Source of the DNA: an uncultured SAR86 cluster bacterium
Lineage (GTDB): Bacteria > Pseudomonadota > Gammaproteobacteria > Magnimaribacterales > D2472
NCBI GenBank assembly: GCA_902612915.1
Contig: CACMFH010000003.1
Coordinates: forward strand, 64,204 to 98,418
Direction of reading: 5' to 3'
DNA length: 34,215 nt
This document shows positions 1 to 8,101 of the stretch, in pieces. The position numbers and the translations under genes are program-made. Within the stretch, counting starts at the first letter, position 1. The number at the start of each line of letters is the position of its first letter. The notes under the pieces are model-generated. The model was not told where the DNA came from. It saw only the letters and a list, made by a program, of their open reading frames with translations, and did not search any database.

Positions 1-2
1 AC

Positions 3-386
3 GATGCAGTAATTGTTAGAAACATAAGAGTTGAGTCACATTGCGAACATCATATGGTACCAATTGTTGGAGTTGCTCACATCGGATATATTCCTAGAAA
101 AAGGGTTGTTGGAATTAGTAAGTTAGCTAGATTAGTAGATCTATTTGGAAAAAGACTTCAGACCCAGGAAACTATGACTGCACAGATTGCAGATACTATT
201 GATAAAGTTCTTCAGCCTAAAGGTGTTGCAGTAGTAATAGATGCTAACCACCAATGCATGAGCACAAGAGGTGTTCATAAAACTGAGTCGAGCACAATTA
301 CTTCTAGGATGTTAGGCACTTTTAGATCAGATAATAAAGCTAGAGAAGAATTTATAAGTCTTATTAATTCACCTAAAAAGTACTAA
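3..386 (+). CDS. folE: GTP cyclohydrolase I, 3' part (5' end outside window)
   Basis: This is the C-terminal part (127 residues) of GTP cyclohydrolase I, which converts GTP to 7,8-dihydroneopterin triphosphate, the first step of folate/pterin synthesis in the cytoplasm. The reading frame is open from base 3, upstream of the first ATG at 54, so the gene enters from outside the window. The zinc-site motif ESHCEHH lies right at the left edge, and the second zinc cysteine is in NHQCMSTRG; both are diagnostic of FolE. The HIGYIP and GISKLARLVDLF stretches are also typical of the family. The C-terminus ends at the usual place after TFRSDNKAREEF. The stop codon directly abuts the Maf gene start, so the two are probably co-transcribed. 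Nothing looks broken in the visible part. Confidence 0.96.
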   Translation, partial: DAVIVRNIRVESHCEHHMVPIVGVAHIGYIPRKRVVGISKLARLVDLFGKRLQTQETMTAQIADTIDKVLQPKGVAVVIDANHQCMSTRGVHKTESSTITSRMLGTFRSDNKAREEFISLINSPKKY

Positions 387-1010
387 ATGATAAGATCTCT
401 GGATTCTTCCAGTATCAAGCCAAAAGTTTCTATTATTCTCGCTTCTGGTTCAGAAAGTAGAAAGCTGATGCTTGAAGAAGCTGGTATTGTTTTTGATGTT
501 ATAATCTCACCAACTGACGAAGATCTTCTTAAGAATAAAATAACATCTCTTCCATATAGCGAGCAGGTTGTTCATCTTGCTAAAGCAAAAGCAGAGCCGG
601 TAAGCAAGCAGAATCCTGACTCTATTGTAATTGGTGGAGATCAAATGTGTGCTCTAGACAATACTCTTCTTCACAAACCTGGATCAAAAGATAAAGCCAT
701 AGAAAGTTTAAAACTTTTAGCCAATCAAAAACATTTTCAACACAGCGGAGTATGTATATATAAAAATAATGAATGCTTATGGGAGTATTCAGAAACAGTT
801 GAATTAAAGATGCATGATTTAACTGAAAAAGAAATTATTAATTATGTTGATATTGAGAATCCAATTAATGCTGCAGGAGCATACAAATTTGAGTCATTAG
901 GATGTAATCTTTTTTCTTATGTAAATGGTTCATCACATACCGTACGAGGAATGCCATTATTGCCTTTGTTAAATGCATTAAGAGATTTAAAGATAATTGA
1001 TTTAGAATAA
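387..1010 (+). CDS. Maf/YceF-family nucleotide pyrophosphatase
   Basis: A 207-residue Maf-family protein. Members hydrolyse non-canonical or modified nucleoside triphosphates to the monophosphate and pyrophosphate; the YceF subgroup prefers 7-methyl-GTP. The N-terminal motif LASGSESRKLML corresponds to the family's S-x-S-x-R-R signature. GGDQMC provides the conserved acidic residue, HKPGSK follows as in YceF, and AGAYKFESLG matches the C-terminal catalytic-domain motif. DQMC rather than DTVV is more like YceF than like the dTTP-type Maf, so 7-methyl-GTP is a reasonable but inferred substrate. The ATG starts immediately after the folE stop, and cysS follows 3 bases after this stop, so it sits inside a tight operon. 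Length is normal for the family. Confidence 0.88.
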   Translation: MIRSLDSSSIKPKVSIILASGSESRKLMLEEAGIVFDVIISPTDEDLLKNKITSLPYSEQVVHLAKAKAEPVSKQNPDSIVIGGDQMCALDNTLLHKPGSKDKAIESLKLLANQKHFQHSGVCIYKNNECLWEYSETVELKMHDLTEKEIINYVDIENPINAAGAYKFESLGCNLFSYVNGSSHTVRGMPLLPLLNALRDLKIIDLE

Positions 1011-1013
1011 ATT

Positions 1014-2396
1014 ATGAGCAGCGAACAACCGTTTCAATTGTTTAATACTTTAAGTGGGAACAAAGAAAGATTGGAGGCAATTGATCCTAAACATTTAAAA
1101 ATCTATGCATGTGGACCAACCGTATATAACTATGCACATATTGGTAATGCTAGAATGGCTGTTGTCTTTGATACTTTAGTTAGAACTCTTAGAGTAATTT
1201 ATCCAAAGGTCACATACGTGTCCAACATTACTGATATCGACGATAAAATCATAGAAGCTGCTAAGGAGCAAAATGTTGAGATAACATCCATCACTGAAAA
1301 ATACACAAAGATTTATAATGATGATATGTTAAAACTCAATGTTTTAGCTCCAGATATTCAACCAAAAGCTACTGAATACATACCAGAAATGATTGAACTC
1401 ATAGTTGAGTTAATTGAAAAGGATTTTGCTTATGAAAAAGAAGGGCATGTGCTTTTTCACGTACCAACATATCAAAACTATGGAAAGCTTTCTAAAAGAA
1501 ATAGGGATGAGCAAATTGCTGGAAGTCGGGTAGAGGTTGCACCTTTTAAGAAAGATCCTGCTGACTTCGTATTATGGAAACCTAGTACTGATGATCAGCC
1601 TGGTTGGGAATCGCCTTGGGGAATTGGAAGGCCTGGTTGGCACACTGAGTGCTCAGCAATGTCTAAAAAAACTTTGGGACTTCCATTTGATATCCACGGA
1701 GGGGGACGAGATCTGATCTTTCCTCATCATGAAAATGAAATTGCTCAAAGTTGTTGTACATCGGCCAGTATTGATGAGCCTGATTCTTATGCAAAGTATT
1801 GGATGCATAATGGTTTTGTAACAATTAATGGTGAAAAAATGGCTAAATCTTTGGGAAATATAATTTTAGTAAAGGATTTAGCTGAAAATTATCACGGTGA
1901 AGTAATAAGACTTGCTTTATTATCCTCACATTATAGACAAGGACTGGATTGGAATGAAAAAGTTATTCACCAAGCAAATAAATTAATTAATAAGTTATAT
2001 GAAATTAAAGATGACTTAGATGACGTAACTATTCCTGATAAAAATGAAAATAATTTAGATGCTATATCAATTCTAATGGATGATCTGAATACTCCTGGAT
2101 TGATTACAGAGTTAAACAATATTGTAAAAGAATACAATTCCTCTAATAGTGAAAAAGAGAATATAAAAAGCAGACTTAGTTTAATTAGTTCAGTCTTAGG
2201 AATTTTAGAAGATGAAACTTTTAATGAGATTTCTGAAGAATTCAAAAATAAAATTAATGATATGGTCTTAAAAAGATCGGAAGCAAAAAATAATAAAGAT
2301 TTTGAGACAGCTGATGCCATCAGAGATAAATTACTTGAGCTGGGAGTTGAAATAAATGATTCTAGTAATGGGACTGAGTGGAAACTCAAATCATGA
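1014..2396 (+). CDS. cysS: cysteinyl-tRNA synthetase
   Basis: A full-length (460-residue) class I aminoacyl-tRNA synthetase that charges tRNA-Cys. The HIGH-type motif is HIGN at residues 42-45 and the KMSKS loop is KMAKS at 275-279, an acceptable serine-to-alanine variant. The four zinc ligands that read the cysteine thiol are visible: C33 (ACGPTVY), C213 (HTECS), H238 and E242 (FPHHENE). The C-terminal helical anticodon-binding part ends in the usual region with RDKLLELG at about 443-450. It lies three bases after the Maf gene, and its stop codon overlaps the next ATG in an ATGA junction, which indicates translational coupling with the PNPOx-family gene. Length and motif order are normal. 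Confidence 0.97.
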   Translation: MSSEQPFQLFNTLSGNKERLEAIDPKHLKIYACGPTVYNYAHIGNARMAVVFDTLVRTLRVIYPKVTYVSNITDIDDKIIEAAKEQNVEITSITEKYTKIYNDDMLKLNVLAPDIQPKATEYIPEMIELIVELIEKDFAYEKEGHVLFHVPTYQNYGKLSKRNRDEQIAGSRVEVAPFKKDPADFVLWKPSTDDQPGWESPWGIGRPGWHTECSAMSKKTLGLPFDIHGGGRDLIFPHHENEIAQSCCTSASIDEPDSYAKYWMHNGFVTINGEKMAKSLGNIILVKDLAENYHGEVIRLALLSSHYRQGLDWNEKVIHQANKLINKLYEIKDDLDDVTIPDKNENNLDAISILMDDLNTPGLITELNNIVKEYNSSNSEKENIKSRLSLISSVLGILEDETFNEISEEFKNKINDMVLKRSEAKNNKDFETADAIRDKLLELGVEINDSSNGTEWKLKS

Positions 2397-2992
2397 CAAA
2401 TCAAACCAAATTTAACTTACCTGAAGTTTATTCTACTTTGGAAGAAACGCTTGATAGTGCAGAAAAGATCTTAACAGCTGCAGTTGATGATGCCAAAACA
2501 TTATTCCATACTCCTGTTGTTTCCTCACTTTATGATAATCAAATAACATCAAGAGTCATGGTACTTAGAGAATTTTGTCTTCAAGATCGTAAAATGAGGT
2601 TTCATACCGATCATCGCGCTGCAAAAATAGATCATTTCAATGAAATATCAACTGCTTCGGTTATAGGTTATGACCCCGAGTTAAAAATACAAATTAAATT
2701 ACAGGGAAATATATCTGCTCACTATAATGATGAAATAACTAAATCAGCCTGGGATCAATCCACATCAAGATCAAAAAAATGTTATTCAGTCAAGGGAGGA
2801 TCCTCAAAAGAAATTACAAATCCTGAAGATTACGATATTAAAGATTTTGAAGTTGAGGAGGGCTATAAAAATTTTTCAGTTTTAGTATTTAATTTTTATT
2901 CACTTGAATTTTTATATCTAAAAAGTTCTGGACATAGAAGAGCTGTTCATAAATGGGATGATGGTTATAGTTCTTCTTGGCTTGTGCCATAA
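2393..2992 (+). CDS. pyridoxamine 5'-phosphate oxidase-family FMN-binding protein
   Basis: A 199-residue split-barrel flavin protein. The segment TSRVMVLREFCLQDRKMRF followed by HTDHRAAKI matches the FMN-binding strand pair of PNPOx-like proteins, in which an arginine and a lysine hold the FMN phosphate. The C-terminal SGHRRAVHKWDDG matches the variable-region tail of the group. It resembles the general PNPOx-like family (Alr4036 type) more than PdxH itself, so vitamin B6 oxidation is possible but unproven. I chose the ATG at 2393, which overlaps the cysS stop by four bases (ATGA), over the in-frame GTG at 2378, because that coupling is typical and the extra residues match nothing. A weak AT-only inverted repeat lies just past the stop. 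Confidence 0.8.
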   Translation: MTNQTKFNLPEVYSTLEETLDSAEKILTAAVDDAKTLFHTPVVSSLYDNQITSRVMVLREFCLQDRKMRFHTDHRAAKIDHFNEISTASVIGYDPELKIQIKLQGNISAHYNDEITKSAWDQSTSRSKKCYSVKGGSSKEITNPEDYDIKDFEVEEGYKNFSVLVFNFYSLEFLYLKSSGHRRAVHKWDDGYSSSWLVP

Positions 2993-3086
2993 AATATATC
3001 AAAAATTTATATTTTCTCTATCACAATTAGTACTAGTAATAATGTATTATTTAAAATCATTTATTTATTAATCATAGGAGAGAGAA

Positions 3087-3857
3087 ATGAAAAAAATACT
3101 TGTATCAATATTATTTGTTTCAGTCATCACTTTATCTGTTAATGCTGCTGATTATGAAATGAGATCAGAATTTATATATTGTGAATTAAATGATGGCATG
3201 ACTTTAAAAGATGCTGCTGATCAAGCTAAAGAGTACGGAAAGTTTTCAAAACAGGCAGGAACAAAATACATACAGAGCATGTTGGTTCCTATCCATGCTG
3301 GACAAGTTGATTATGATTACATTCTATGGGGTTCATGGCCTGATGGAAAAGCTATGTATGATGAGTGGGGATCCTACTTAAATGATTATGATGAATCTTT
3401 TACGACAATGGATGAGGATTCTTCAAGTGAATCTGCTAGTGAATGCAAATCCAGAATAGCGGCATTTCATACAGGCGTCATATCAAATACAAAAGATATG
3501 TCCGATCCAGATAATAGAAGACCAGTTCAGTTTTCTGGATGCTCTCTTAAAGATGGTGTCTCTATAGAAGATGTTCATAAGTATATGGAAGAGGATGGAA
3601 AATTAATGACTAAGTTTGGATTTACAGGCTGGTCTAGAGGAACCTTTTCTCCCTATTTAGGATTTAAGCCTGACTACCCGTACGACTTTGTAGATATGAT
3701 TTTTTGGCATTCTTTTGATGAAAGAGGGAATATGGCAAATAATTACGGTGACTTTGTTGAAAAATATCCTGATATAGAGTCAGACTACAGTGATCTAGTG
3801 GAATGTGCACCATCTAGTAGTTTCTATAACGAGCTTCTGTTTGATAATTTAGATTAA
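3087..3857 (+). CDS. secreted protein with two tandem ferredoxin-like (dimeric alpha/beta-barrel-like) repeats
   Basis: A 256-residue protein with a clear Sec signal peptide (residues 1-20, ending SVNA before ADYE), so it acts in the periplasm or outside the cell. The mature part is two related halves. Repeat 1 opens with FIYCELNDGMTLKD at about 29-42 and repeat 2 with FSGCSLKDGVSIED at about 149-162. Each continues with an EYGKF or EEDGKL helix and a later YDYILWGSW or YDFVDMIFWHSF strand. The cysteines are C32 and C120 in the first half and C152 and C240 in the second, both pairs exactly 88 residues apart, which suggests one disulfide per repeat. The fold is inferred; I do not recognise a named family and assign no function. 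A strong ribosome site AGGAG (3076-3080) fixes the start. It is a single-gene unit ending in a hairpin terminator. Confidence 0.82.
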   Translation: MKKILVSILFVSVITLSVNAADYEMRSEFIYCELNDGMTLKDAADQAKEYGKFSKQAGTKYIQSMLVPIHAGQVDYDYILWGSWPDGKAMYDEWGSYLNDYDESFTTMDEDSSSESASECKSRIAAFHTGVISNTKDMSDPDNRRPVQFSGCSLKDGVSIEDVHKYMEEDGKLMTKFGFTGWSRGTFSPYLGFKPDYPYDFVDMIFWHSFDERGNMANNYGDFVEKYPDIESDYSDLVECAPSSSFYNELLFDNLD

Positions 3858-3875
3858 AATAAGTTAATCACTATA

Positions 3876-3903
3876 AATAAAGCTGGCACTTGTCAGCTTT
3901 ATT
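3876..3903. terminator. bidirectional intrinsic terminator
   Basis: A perfect 10-bp stem (AATAAAGCTG against CAGCTTTATT) with an 8-base loop sits 18 bases after the stop of the secreted-protein gene. T-rich sequence follows on the plus strand. On the minus strand the mirrored A-rich side gives a U-tract, and the tRNA gene ends only one base away, so the same hairpin can stop transcription from both directions. Confidence 0.8.
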
Positions 3904-3904
3904 T

Positions 3905-3979
3905 TGGTGCCCTCTGCAGGAATCGAACCTGCAACTAATCCTTAGGAGGGATTTGTTATATCCATTTAACTAAGAAGGC
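3905..3979 (-). tRNA. tRNA-Arg (anticodon CCT)
   Basis: Read on the minus strand, this folds as a complete cloverleaf. The acceptor stem is GCCTTCT against AGAGGGC (one G-T pair). The anticodon stem AATCC/GGATT encloses the loop CTCCTAA with anticodon CCT at 34-36. The T arm is GCAGG-TTCGAAT-CCTGC. The discriminator is A and the CCA end is encoded (3905-3907). It reads AGG codons. A TATACT box on the minus strand (4009-4004) would place transcription start about 18 bases before the mature 5' end, inside the first codons of the divergent hydrolase gene. The 3' end runs directly into the hairpin at 3876-3903. Confidence 0.95.
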
Positions 3980-3996
3980 ATTAGAATAATTTTGTA

Positions 3997-5850
3997 ATGA
4001 TAAAGTATATAAAAACAAATAAGTTTTTCTTTATTTGCCTAACAATTATTTTTGTTTCAAGCTTTCTTGCCTCATTTATCCAATCAGGTTTTGGTAAAGT
4101 TTCAATTGAATTAAAACAACTTAAAACAGATGATGGTCAAACCTTAGTGTATGACTTATATAAGCCTAAATTGTCAAATAGCGAAAACAAAGTCCCCCTT
4201 GTAATAGTTGTTCCAGGGTTTCAAAGATCAAAAGAAGCTCTTTCCAATATTGCTATTGAGTTATCAAGAAGGGGTATTGCAATAGCTTTGATAGATCCTT
4301 ACGCACAGGGTATGTCTTCATCTTCAACTAGTAGAATTGCAGCAACCACACAAGGTTATGGAATGTTTGCACTTGTAGACTACGCATATCAAGGGAATTT
4401 TCCCTTTGTTGACGTTGATAAAATAGGTTCTACAGGGCATTCAATGGGGGGCAATGCTGCTATTAGAGGAGCTGACTATTTTGGTAAAGAAGCAATTAGA
4501 AATGAACAAGCAAGTAAACTTCATTCTGTTTATGTTTCTGGCTACGTTTTAACTTTAAGAGATGAAATTCTAAAAGATTCAAGATCAAATATGGGAATTA
4601 GTTATGCTCTTTATGATGAGGGAGCATTTAGAAATGAGCTTAAGGGTTGGGATGCAGGAAACATGGAAATTGCACCAGAATCTTTAAGGGTAATAAATAA
4701 TGTTTTGTCTGATAAAAATCAAATAGAAAAAGTTGAACTTGGAAAGTATTATGGAGACAAAAATGACAGAAGTTTGAGAGTGATTTTTAATGAAAAGCTT
4801 CTACATCCTTTTCAACCATATAATAAAGAGGCAACTGAAAACCAATTAGACTATTTTGATACTGTATTGGGTTTCCCAAATAAAATTAACCCATCAAACC
4901 AAATTTGGCAGTTTAAAGAATTTTTCACTTTGATGAATATGGTTGTTTCTTTACTGATGCTAATTCCTTTGACAAAGTCCATTCTTAAATTTAATTTTTT
5001 TAGATCATTAATAAAACCTGTTCCAGATCCTTTGCCAAGACAATCTGCTAAAGGTAAAACTGTTTTTTGGATTATTTTTTTTATAAGTGCAACTATTGCA
5101 TGTGTTTCATTTATACCCATGGTGGATTTAGCAAAAATTTTATTTGTTGACGCTGCGAATAGGGAGCTTACATGGTTTTTTCCCCAAAGAATGAATAATT
5201 CTGTAATGTTATGGGCAGCACTTAATGGCACCATAGGTTTAATTATTTTTATATTATCTTATTATTTTTTTGGTCGTCATCACGGAACACAAAAAGAGTC
5301 ATGGGGGTTAAACATTTCTTTGTATGATTTTGGCAAAACTATCCTAGTTGGACTATTAGTTTTTATTTCATATTACTTAATATTATTCTTAATCTATTAT
5401 CTTTTTCACGTTGATTATAGATTTTGGTTTATGGGAGTAAGAGTATTTCAGCCAGAGATGATACTTGTTTTACTAATGTACTTCCCTTTGTTTTTTATTT
5501 TCTTTTTTTCTAATTCCCTAAGAATAAATGGATCAATGAGATTTCAAGGTCAAGCTGAGTGGAAGTCAAGACTTATTGGAGGTTTTGCAAATTCTCTAGG
5601 GTTAATCTTTATTATTGTCATTCAATATTCTTATTTTGCAGCAACAGGTACAGTTTATTGGAGCTCTAATTCAACAGATTGGCTTAGTGTTAATCTCTTA
5701 TTTGGCATTGTACCAATGATGTTTATTCTTCCTTACTTTAATAGAATCTTTTTTGAAATGACTGGAAGAGTCTACCTCGGACCAATTATTACTTGTTTAA
5801 TATTTATAATGATTTTATCTACCAATACTGTTGTATATTTGCCGATATAA
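3997..5850 (+). CDS. membrane-anchored alpha/beta hydrolase with a C-terminal multi-pass membrane domain
   Basis: A 617-residue protein with two parts. After one N-terminal membrane segment (about 9-31) comes an alpha/beta-hydrolase domain (about 35-290): LVIVVPGFQRSKE carries the oxyanion-type strand and loop, LIDPYAQGMSS follows, and GHSMGG (147-152) is the nucleophile elbow with S149 as the expected catalytic serine. I cannot firmly place the catalytic acid and histidine. The C-terminal half has about seven or eight hydrophobic segments (near 308-329, 354-376, 405-425, 444-468, 486-507, 527-548, 563-583, 595-615). Substrate unknown; an ester or lipid in the membrane is a reasonable guess. 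The start lies 17 bases from the divergent tRNA gene, and no good ribosome site is visible. thrS follows 30 bases downstream. Confidence 0.75.
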   Translation: MIKYIKTNKFFFICLTIIFVSSFLASFIQSGFGKVSIELKQLKTDDGQTLVYDLYKPKLSNSENKVPLVIVVPGFQRSKEALSNIAIELSRRGIAIALIDPYAQGMSSSSTSRIAATTQGYGMFALVDYAYQGNFPFVDVDKIGSTGHSMGGNAAIRGADYFGKEAIRNEQASKLHSVYVSGYVLTLRDEILKDSRSNMGISYALYDEGAFRNELKGWDAGNMEIAPESLRVINNVLSDKNQIEKVELGKYYGDKNDRSLRVIFNEKLLHPFQPYNKEATENQLDYFDTVLGFPNKINPSNQIWQFKEFFTLMNMVVSLLMLIPLTKSILKFNFFRSLIKPVPDPLPRQSAKGKTVFWIIFFISATIACVSFIPMVDLAKILFVDAANRELTWFFPQRMNNSVMLWAALNGTIGLIIFILSYYFFGRHHGTQKESWGLNISLYDFGKTILVGLLVFISYYLILFLIYYLFHVDYRFWFMGVRVFQPEMILVLLMYFPLFFIFFFSNSLRINGSMRFQGQAEWKSRLIGGFANSLGLIFIIVIQYSYFAATGTVYWSSNSTDWLSVNLLFGIVPMMFILPYFNRIFFEMTGRVYLGPIITCLIFIMILSTNTVVYLPI

Positions 5851-5868
5851 AAAATTGTTTAACCAATC

Positions 5869-5874
5869 TATAAT
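5869..5874 (+). promoter_or_regulatory. perfect -10 box (TATAAT) directly before thrS
   Basis: A consensus TATAAT ends six bases before the thrS ATG, so transcription would begin at or next to the A of the start codon. No Shine-Dalgarno sequence occurs between the box and the ATG, and no convincing -35 box is seen 17 bases upstream. In an AT-rich genome such hexamers also occur by chance. Confidence 0.4.
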
Positions 5875-5880
5875 ATAAGT

Positions 5881-7812
5881 ATGAAAATAACTTTGCCAGA
5901 TAATAGTTCGAGAGAATTGCCTGAGGGATCTTCAGGTTATGATCTTGCAAAAGATATTGGGCCTGGTCTTGCTAAATCCGCTATTGCTGTAACTATTGAT
6001 GGTGTTCAAAAAGATCTATGTGACGTAATAGATTCTGATGCATCTGTTTCAATAATTACAATTGATAGCGATGAAGGTGTCGAAATTATGCGCCACACTC
6101 TTACTGCTCAGGTATTAGCAAGGGCGATTAAAAATCTTTACCCAGAATCAAAATTAGCTATAGGTCCTACAGTTAAAGATGGTTTTTATTATGATGTTGA
6201 ATCTGATGAGTCTATATCTTCTGATGATCTAAGTAAGATTGAAGAGGAAATGAAAAAAATCATTAAAACAAAATCAGCAATTACTAAAAAATTAGTTTCA
6301 AAAAAAGAAGCTTTAAAGATATTTAAATCAAACAAAGAACCATATAAAGAAATTATTATTAATGAGTCAGATCAAGATGATGGTTTTCAACTTTATTATC
6401 AGGATGACGAGGAGTTTGTTGATTTATGTAGAGGCCCACATTTACCAAATTTAGGATTTATTGGTTCATTTAAATTAACAAAAGTATCTGGCGCATATTG
6501 GAAGGGTGATTCAAAGAACTCAATGCTAACAAGAATTTATGGAACAGCATTTAGTAATGACAAAGATTTACAAAATCATTTAGAGAACATAGAAGAGGCG
6601 CTTAAGAGAGATCATAGAAAACTTGGGAAAGAGATGGACTTGTTTCACTTTCAGGATGAAGCTCCAGGGATGGTTTTTTGGCATCCTAATGGCTGGACTG
6701 TTTATAGAAAGCTACGAAATTTTGTTAGAGATAGACTAAAAGAAAATAATTATATTGAAGTAAATACACCTCAAGTTATTGATAGAAAATTATGGGAAGC
6801 TTCTGGTCATTGGGACAAATATAGAGAAAATATGTTTATTACAGAAATCGACGAAGAACATGCTAACGAAAAAAGAATTAATGCTCTAAAGCCAATGAAC
6901 TGTCCAGGTCATGTTCAAATTTATAATCAGGGTATTAAGTCATATAAAGATTTGCCTTTGCGATATGCAGAATTTGGTTTATGTCATAGATATGAACCCT
7001 CTGGAACTATGCATGGTTTGATGAGGGTTAGGGCTTTTACTCAAGATGATGGGCATATTTTTTGCACAGAGGACCAAATAGAATCAGAAACAGGCTTATT
7101 CATTAAATTCCTTTCAAGCATATACGCCGATTTAGGATTTAAAAATTTTGATATTAAATTATCTACCAGACCAGAGATGAGAGTTGGCTCAGATGAAACA
7201 TGGGATAAAGCTGAAGAGGCTCTTGAAGCAGCAATTAATAATTTGGGATATCCATATAGAATTGATGAAGGTGATGGTGCATTTTACGGACCAAAGCTCG
7301 ATTTTGTTCTCACTGATGCAATTGGAAGAGAATGGCAGTGTGGTACTTTTCAATTAGATTTCAACCTAGCCGAAAGGCTTGATGCCAGTTATGTTGGAGA
7401 AGAAGGAAAAAAACATATACCAGTTATGATACATAGGGCTGTTTTAGGGTCATTTGAGAGATTCATTGGTATCTTAATTGAAAATTATGCTGGAAAGCTT
7501 CCTTTTTGGTTATCTCCTCAACAAGTTGTAGTGGCATCAATTATTTCTGATGTAAATGATTATTCATTAGGAATCGTGGAATCTCTTAAAAAAGAGGGCA
7601 TTCTGGCAGAAGCTGACCTCAGGAATGAAAAGATTAGTTATAAAATTAGGGAGCATAGTAATAGAAAAGTTCCAATTATTTTAGCAATTGGAAATAATGA
7701 AAAAAGAGATAAAACTGTTTCTATTAGAAGAATTGGAAGTACTGATACTGAGATTGTTGATCTAAAAGATGCTATAAAAGAAATTGCAAAAGAAAACTTA
7801 GCTCTTAATTAA
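5881..7812 (+). CDS. thrS: threonyl-tRNA synthetase (altered editing-site motif)
   Basis: A full-length (643-residue) class II synthetase that charges tRNA-Thr. Domains in order: N-terminal TGS domain (about 1-62), the second additional domain that edits Ser-tRNA(Thr) (about 63-225), the catalytic core (about 245-535) with GMVFWHPNG, MNCPGHVQIY holding the zinc cysteine, and FTQDDGHIF, then the anticodon-binding domain (about 545-643) with ADLRNEKISYKIREH. The editing domain keeps CRGPH, but its HxxxH motif reads H72-TLTAQ: the second histidine is replaced by glutamine with one residue inserted. Editing may therefore be weak or absent, while charging motifs are intact. The usual partners infC-rpmI-rplT are not downstream; yidD overlaps the stop by one base instead. 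A -10 box at 5869 suggests a leaderless transcript. Confidence 0.96.
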   Translation: MKITLPDNSSRELPEGSSGYDLAKDIGPGLAKSAIAVTIDGVQKDLCDVIDSDASVSIITIDSDEGVEIMRHTLTAQVLARAIKNLYPESKLAIGPTVKDGFYYDVESDESISSDDLSKIEEEMKKIIKTKSAITKKLVSKKEALKIFKSNKEPYKEIIINESDQDDGFQLYYQDDEEFVDLCRGPHLPNLGFIGSFKLTKVSGAYWKGDSKNSMLTRIYGTAFSNDKDLQNHLENIEEALKRDHRKLGKEMDLFHFQDEAPGMVFWHPNGWTVYRKLRNFVRDRLKENNYIEVNTPQVIDRKLWEASGHWDKYRENMFITEIDEEHANEKRINALKPMNCPGHVQIYNQGIKSYKDLPLRYAEFGLCHRYEPSGTMHGLMRVRAFTQDDGHIFCTEDQIESETGLFIKFLSSIYADLGFKNFDIKLSTRPEMRVGSDETWDKAEEALEAAINNLGYPYRIDEGDGAFYGPKLDFVLTDAIGREWQCGTFQLDFNLAERLDASYVGEEGKKHIPVMIHRAVLGSFERFIGILIENYAGKLPFWLSPQQVVVASIISDVNDYSLGIVESLKKEGILAEADLRNEKISYKIREHSNRKVPIILAIGNNEKRDKTVSIRRIGSTDTEIVDLKDAIKEIAKENLALN

Positions 7813-8000
7813 TGTTGGCAAGAATTTTTATACTTCCAATTAGATTTTATAGGTATTTTATATCACCTATGTTTCCACCGTCATGTCGATTTCACCCCAC
7901 GTGTTCTGCATATGCAATAGAGGTTATTCTTAAGTATGGAATATTTAAAGGCACTTATTTAGCAATGGTAAGGATTAGTAAGTGCCATCCGTGGAATTAA
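7812..8000 (+). CDS. yidD: membrane protein insertion efficiency factor YidD, short form
   Basis: A 62-residue protein with the YidD core: an amphipathic N-terminus (RFYRYFISPMFPPSCRF), the two conserved cysteines C25 and C31 in CRFHPTCSAYAIE, and KGTYLAMVRISKCHPW. YidD is a small inner-membrane-associated protein that helps YidC-dependent insertion. The family usually continues past CHPWG with a glycine-rich GGYDPV tail. Here the frame stops right after CHPWN, and neither alternative frame downstream restores the tail, so this is a naturally short or 3'-truncated form. Its ATG overlaps the thrS stop by one base, so it is translated from the thrS message rather than sitting in the usual rnpA-yidD-yidC cluster. 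Confidence 0.85.
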   Translation: MLARIFILPIRFYRYFISPMFPPSCRFHPTCSAYAIEVILKYGIFKGTYLAMVRISKCHPWN

Positions 8001-8101
8001 CAAAATAAATATTCTGTATTTTTATTTATAACTAACTTTTATATATATTTTCATTACTTATATGCAGTGATATAGTTAATCTTATACAAGTTAACCAAAT
8101 T

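Noticed and set aside
2378-2392. GTG start for the PNPOx-family protein, five codons upstream
   Set aside because: The ATG at 2393 overlaps the cysS stop in a typical ATGA coupling, and the extra five residues match nothing.
1967-2404. Long minus-strand open frame inside cysS
   Set aside because: Low-complexity Ser/Leu/Phe translation opposite a well-identified gene; no motif.
2991-3015. Inverted repeat AAAATATA/TATATTTT as terminator of the folE-cysS run
   Set aside because: Stem is purely A/T with no stable core, so I do not list it as a terminator.
7990-8030. Frameshift explaining the short YidD
   Set aside because: I read both other frames after the stop and found no GGYDPV-like tail, so a simple frameshift does not restore the family C-terminus.
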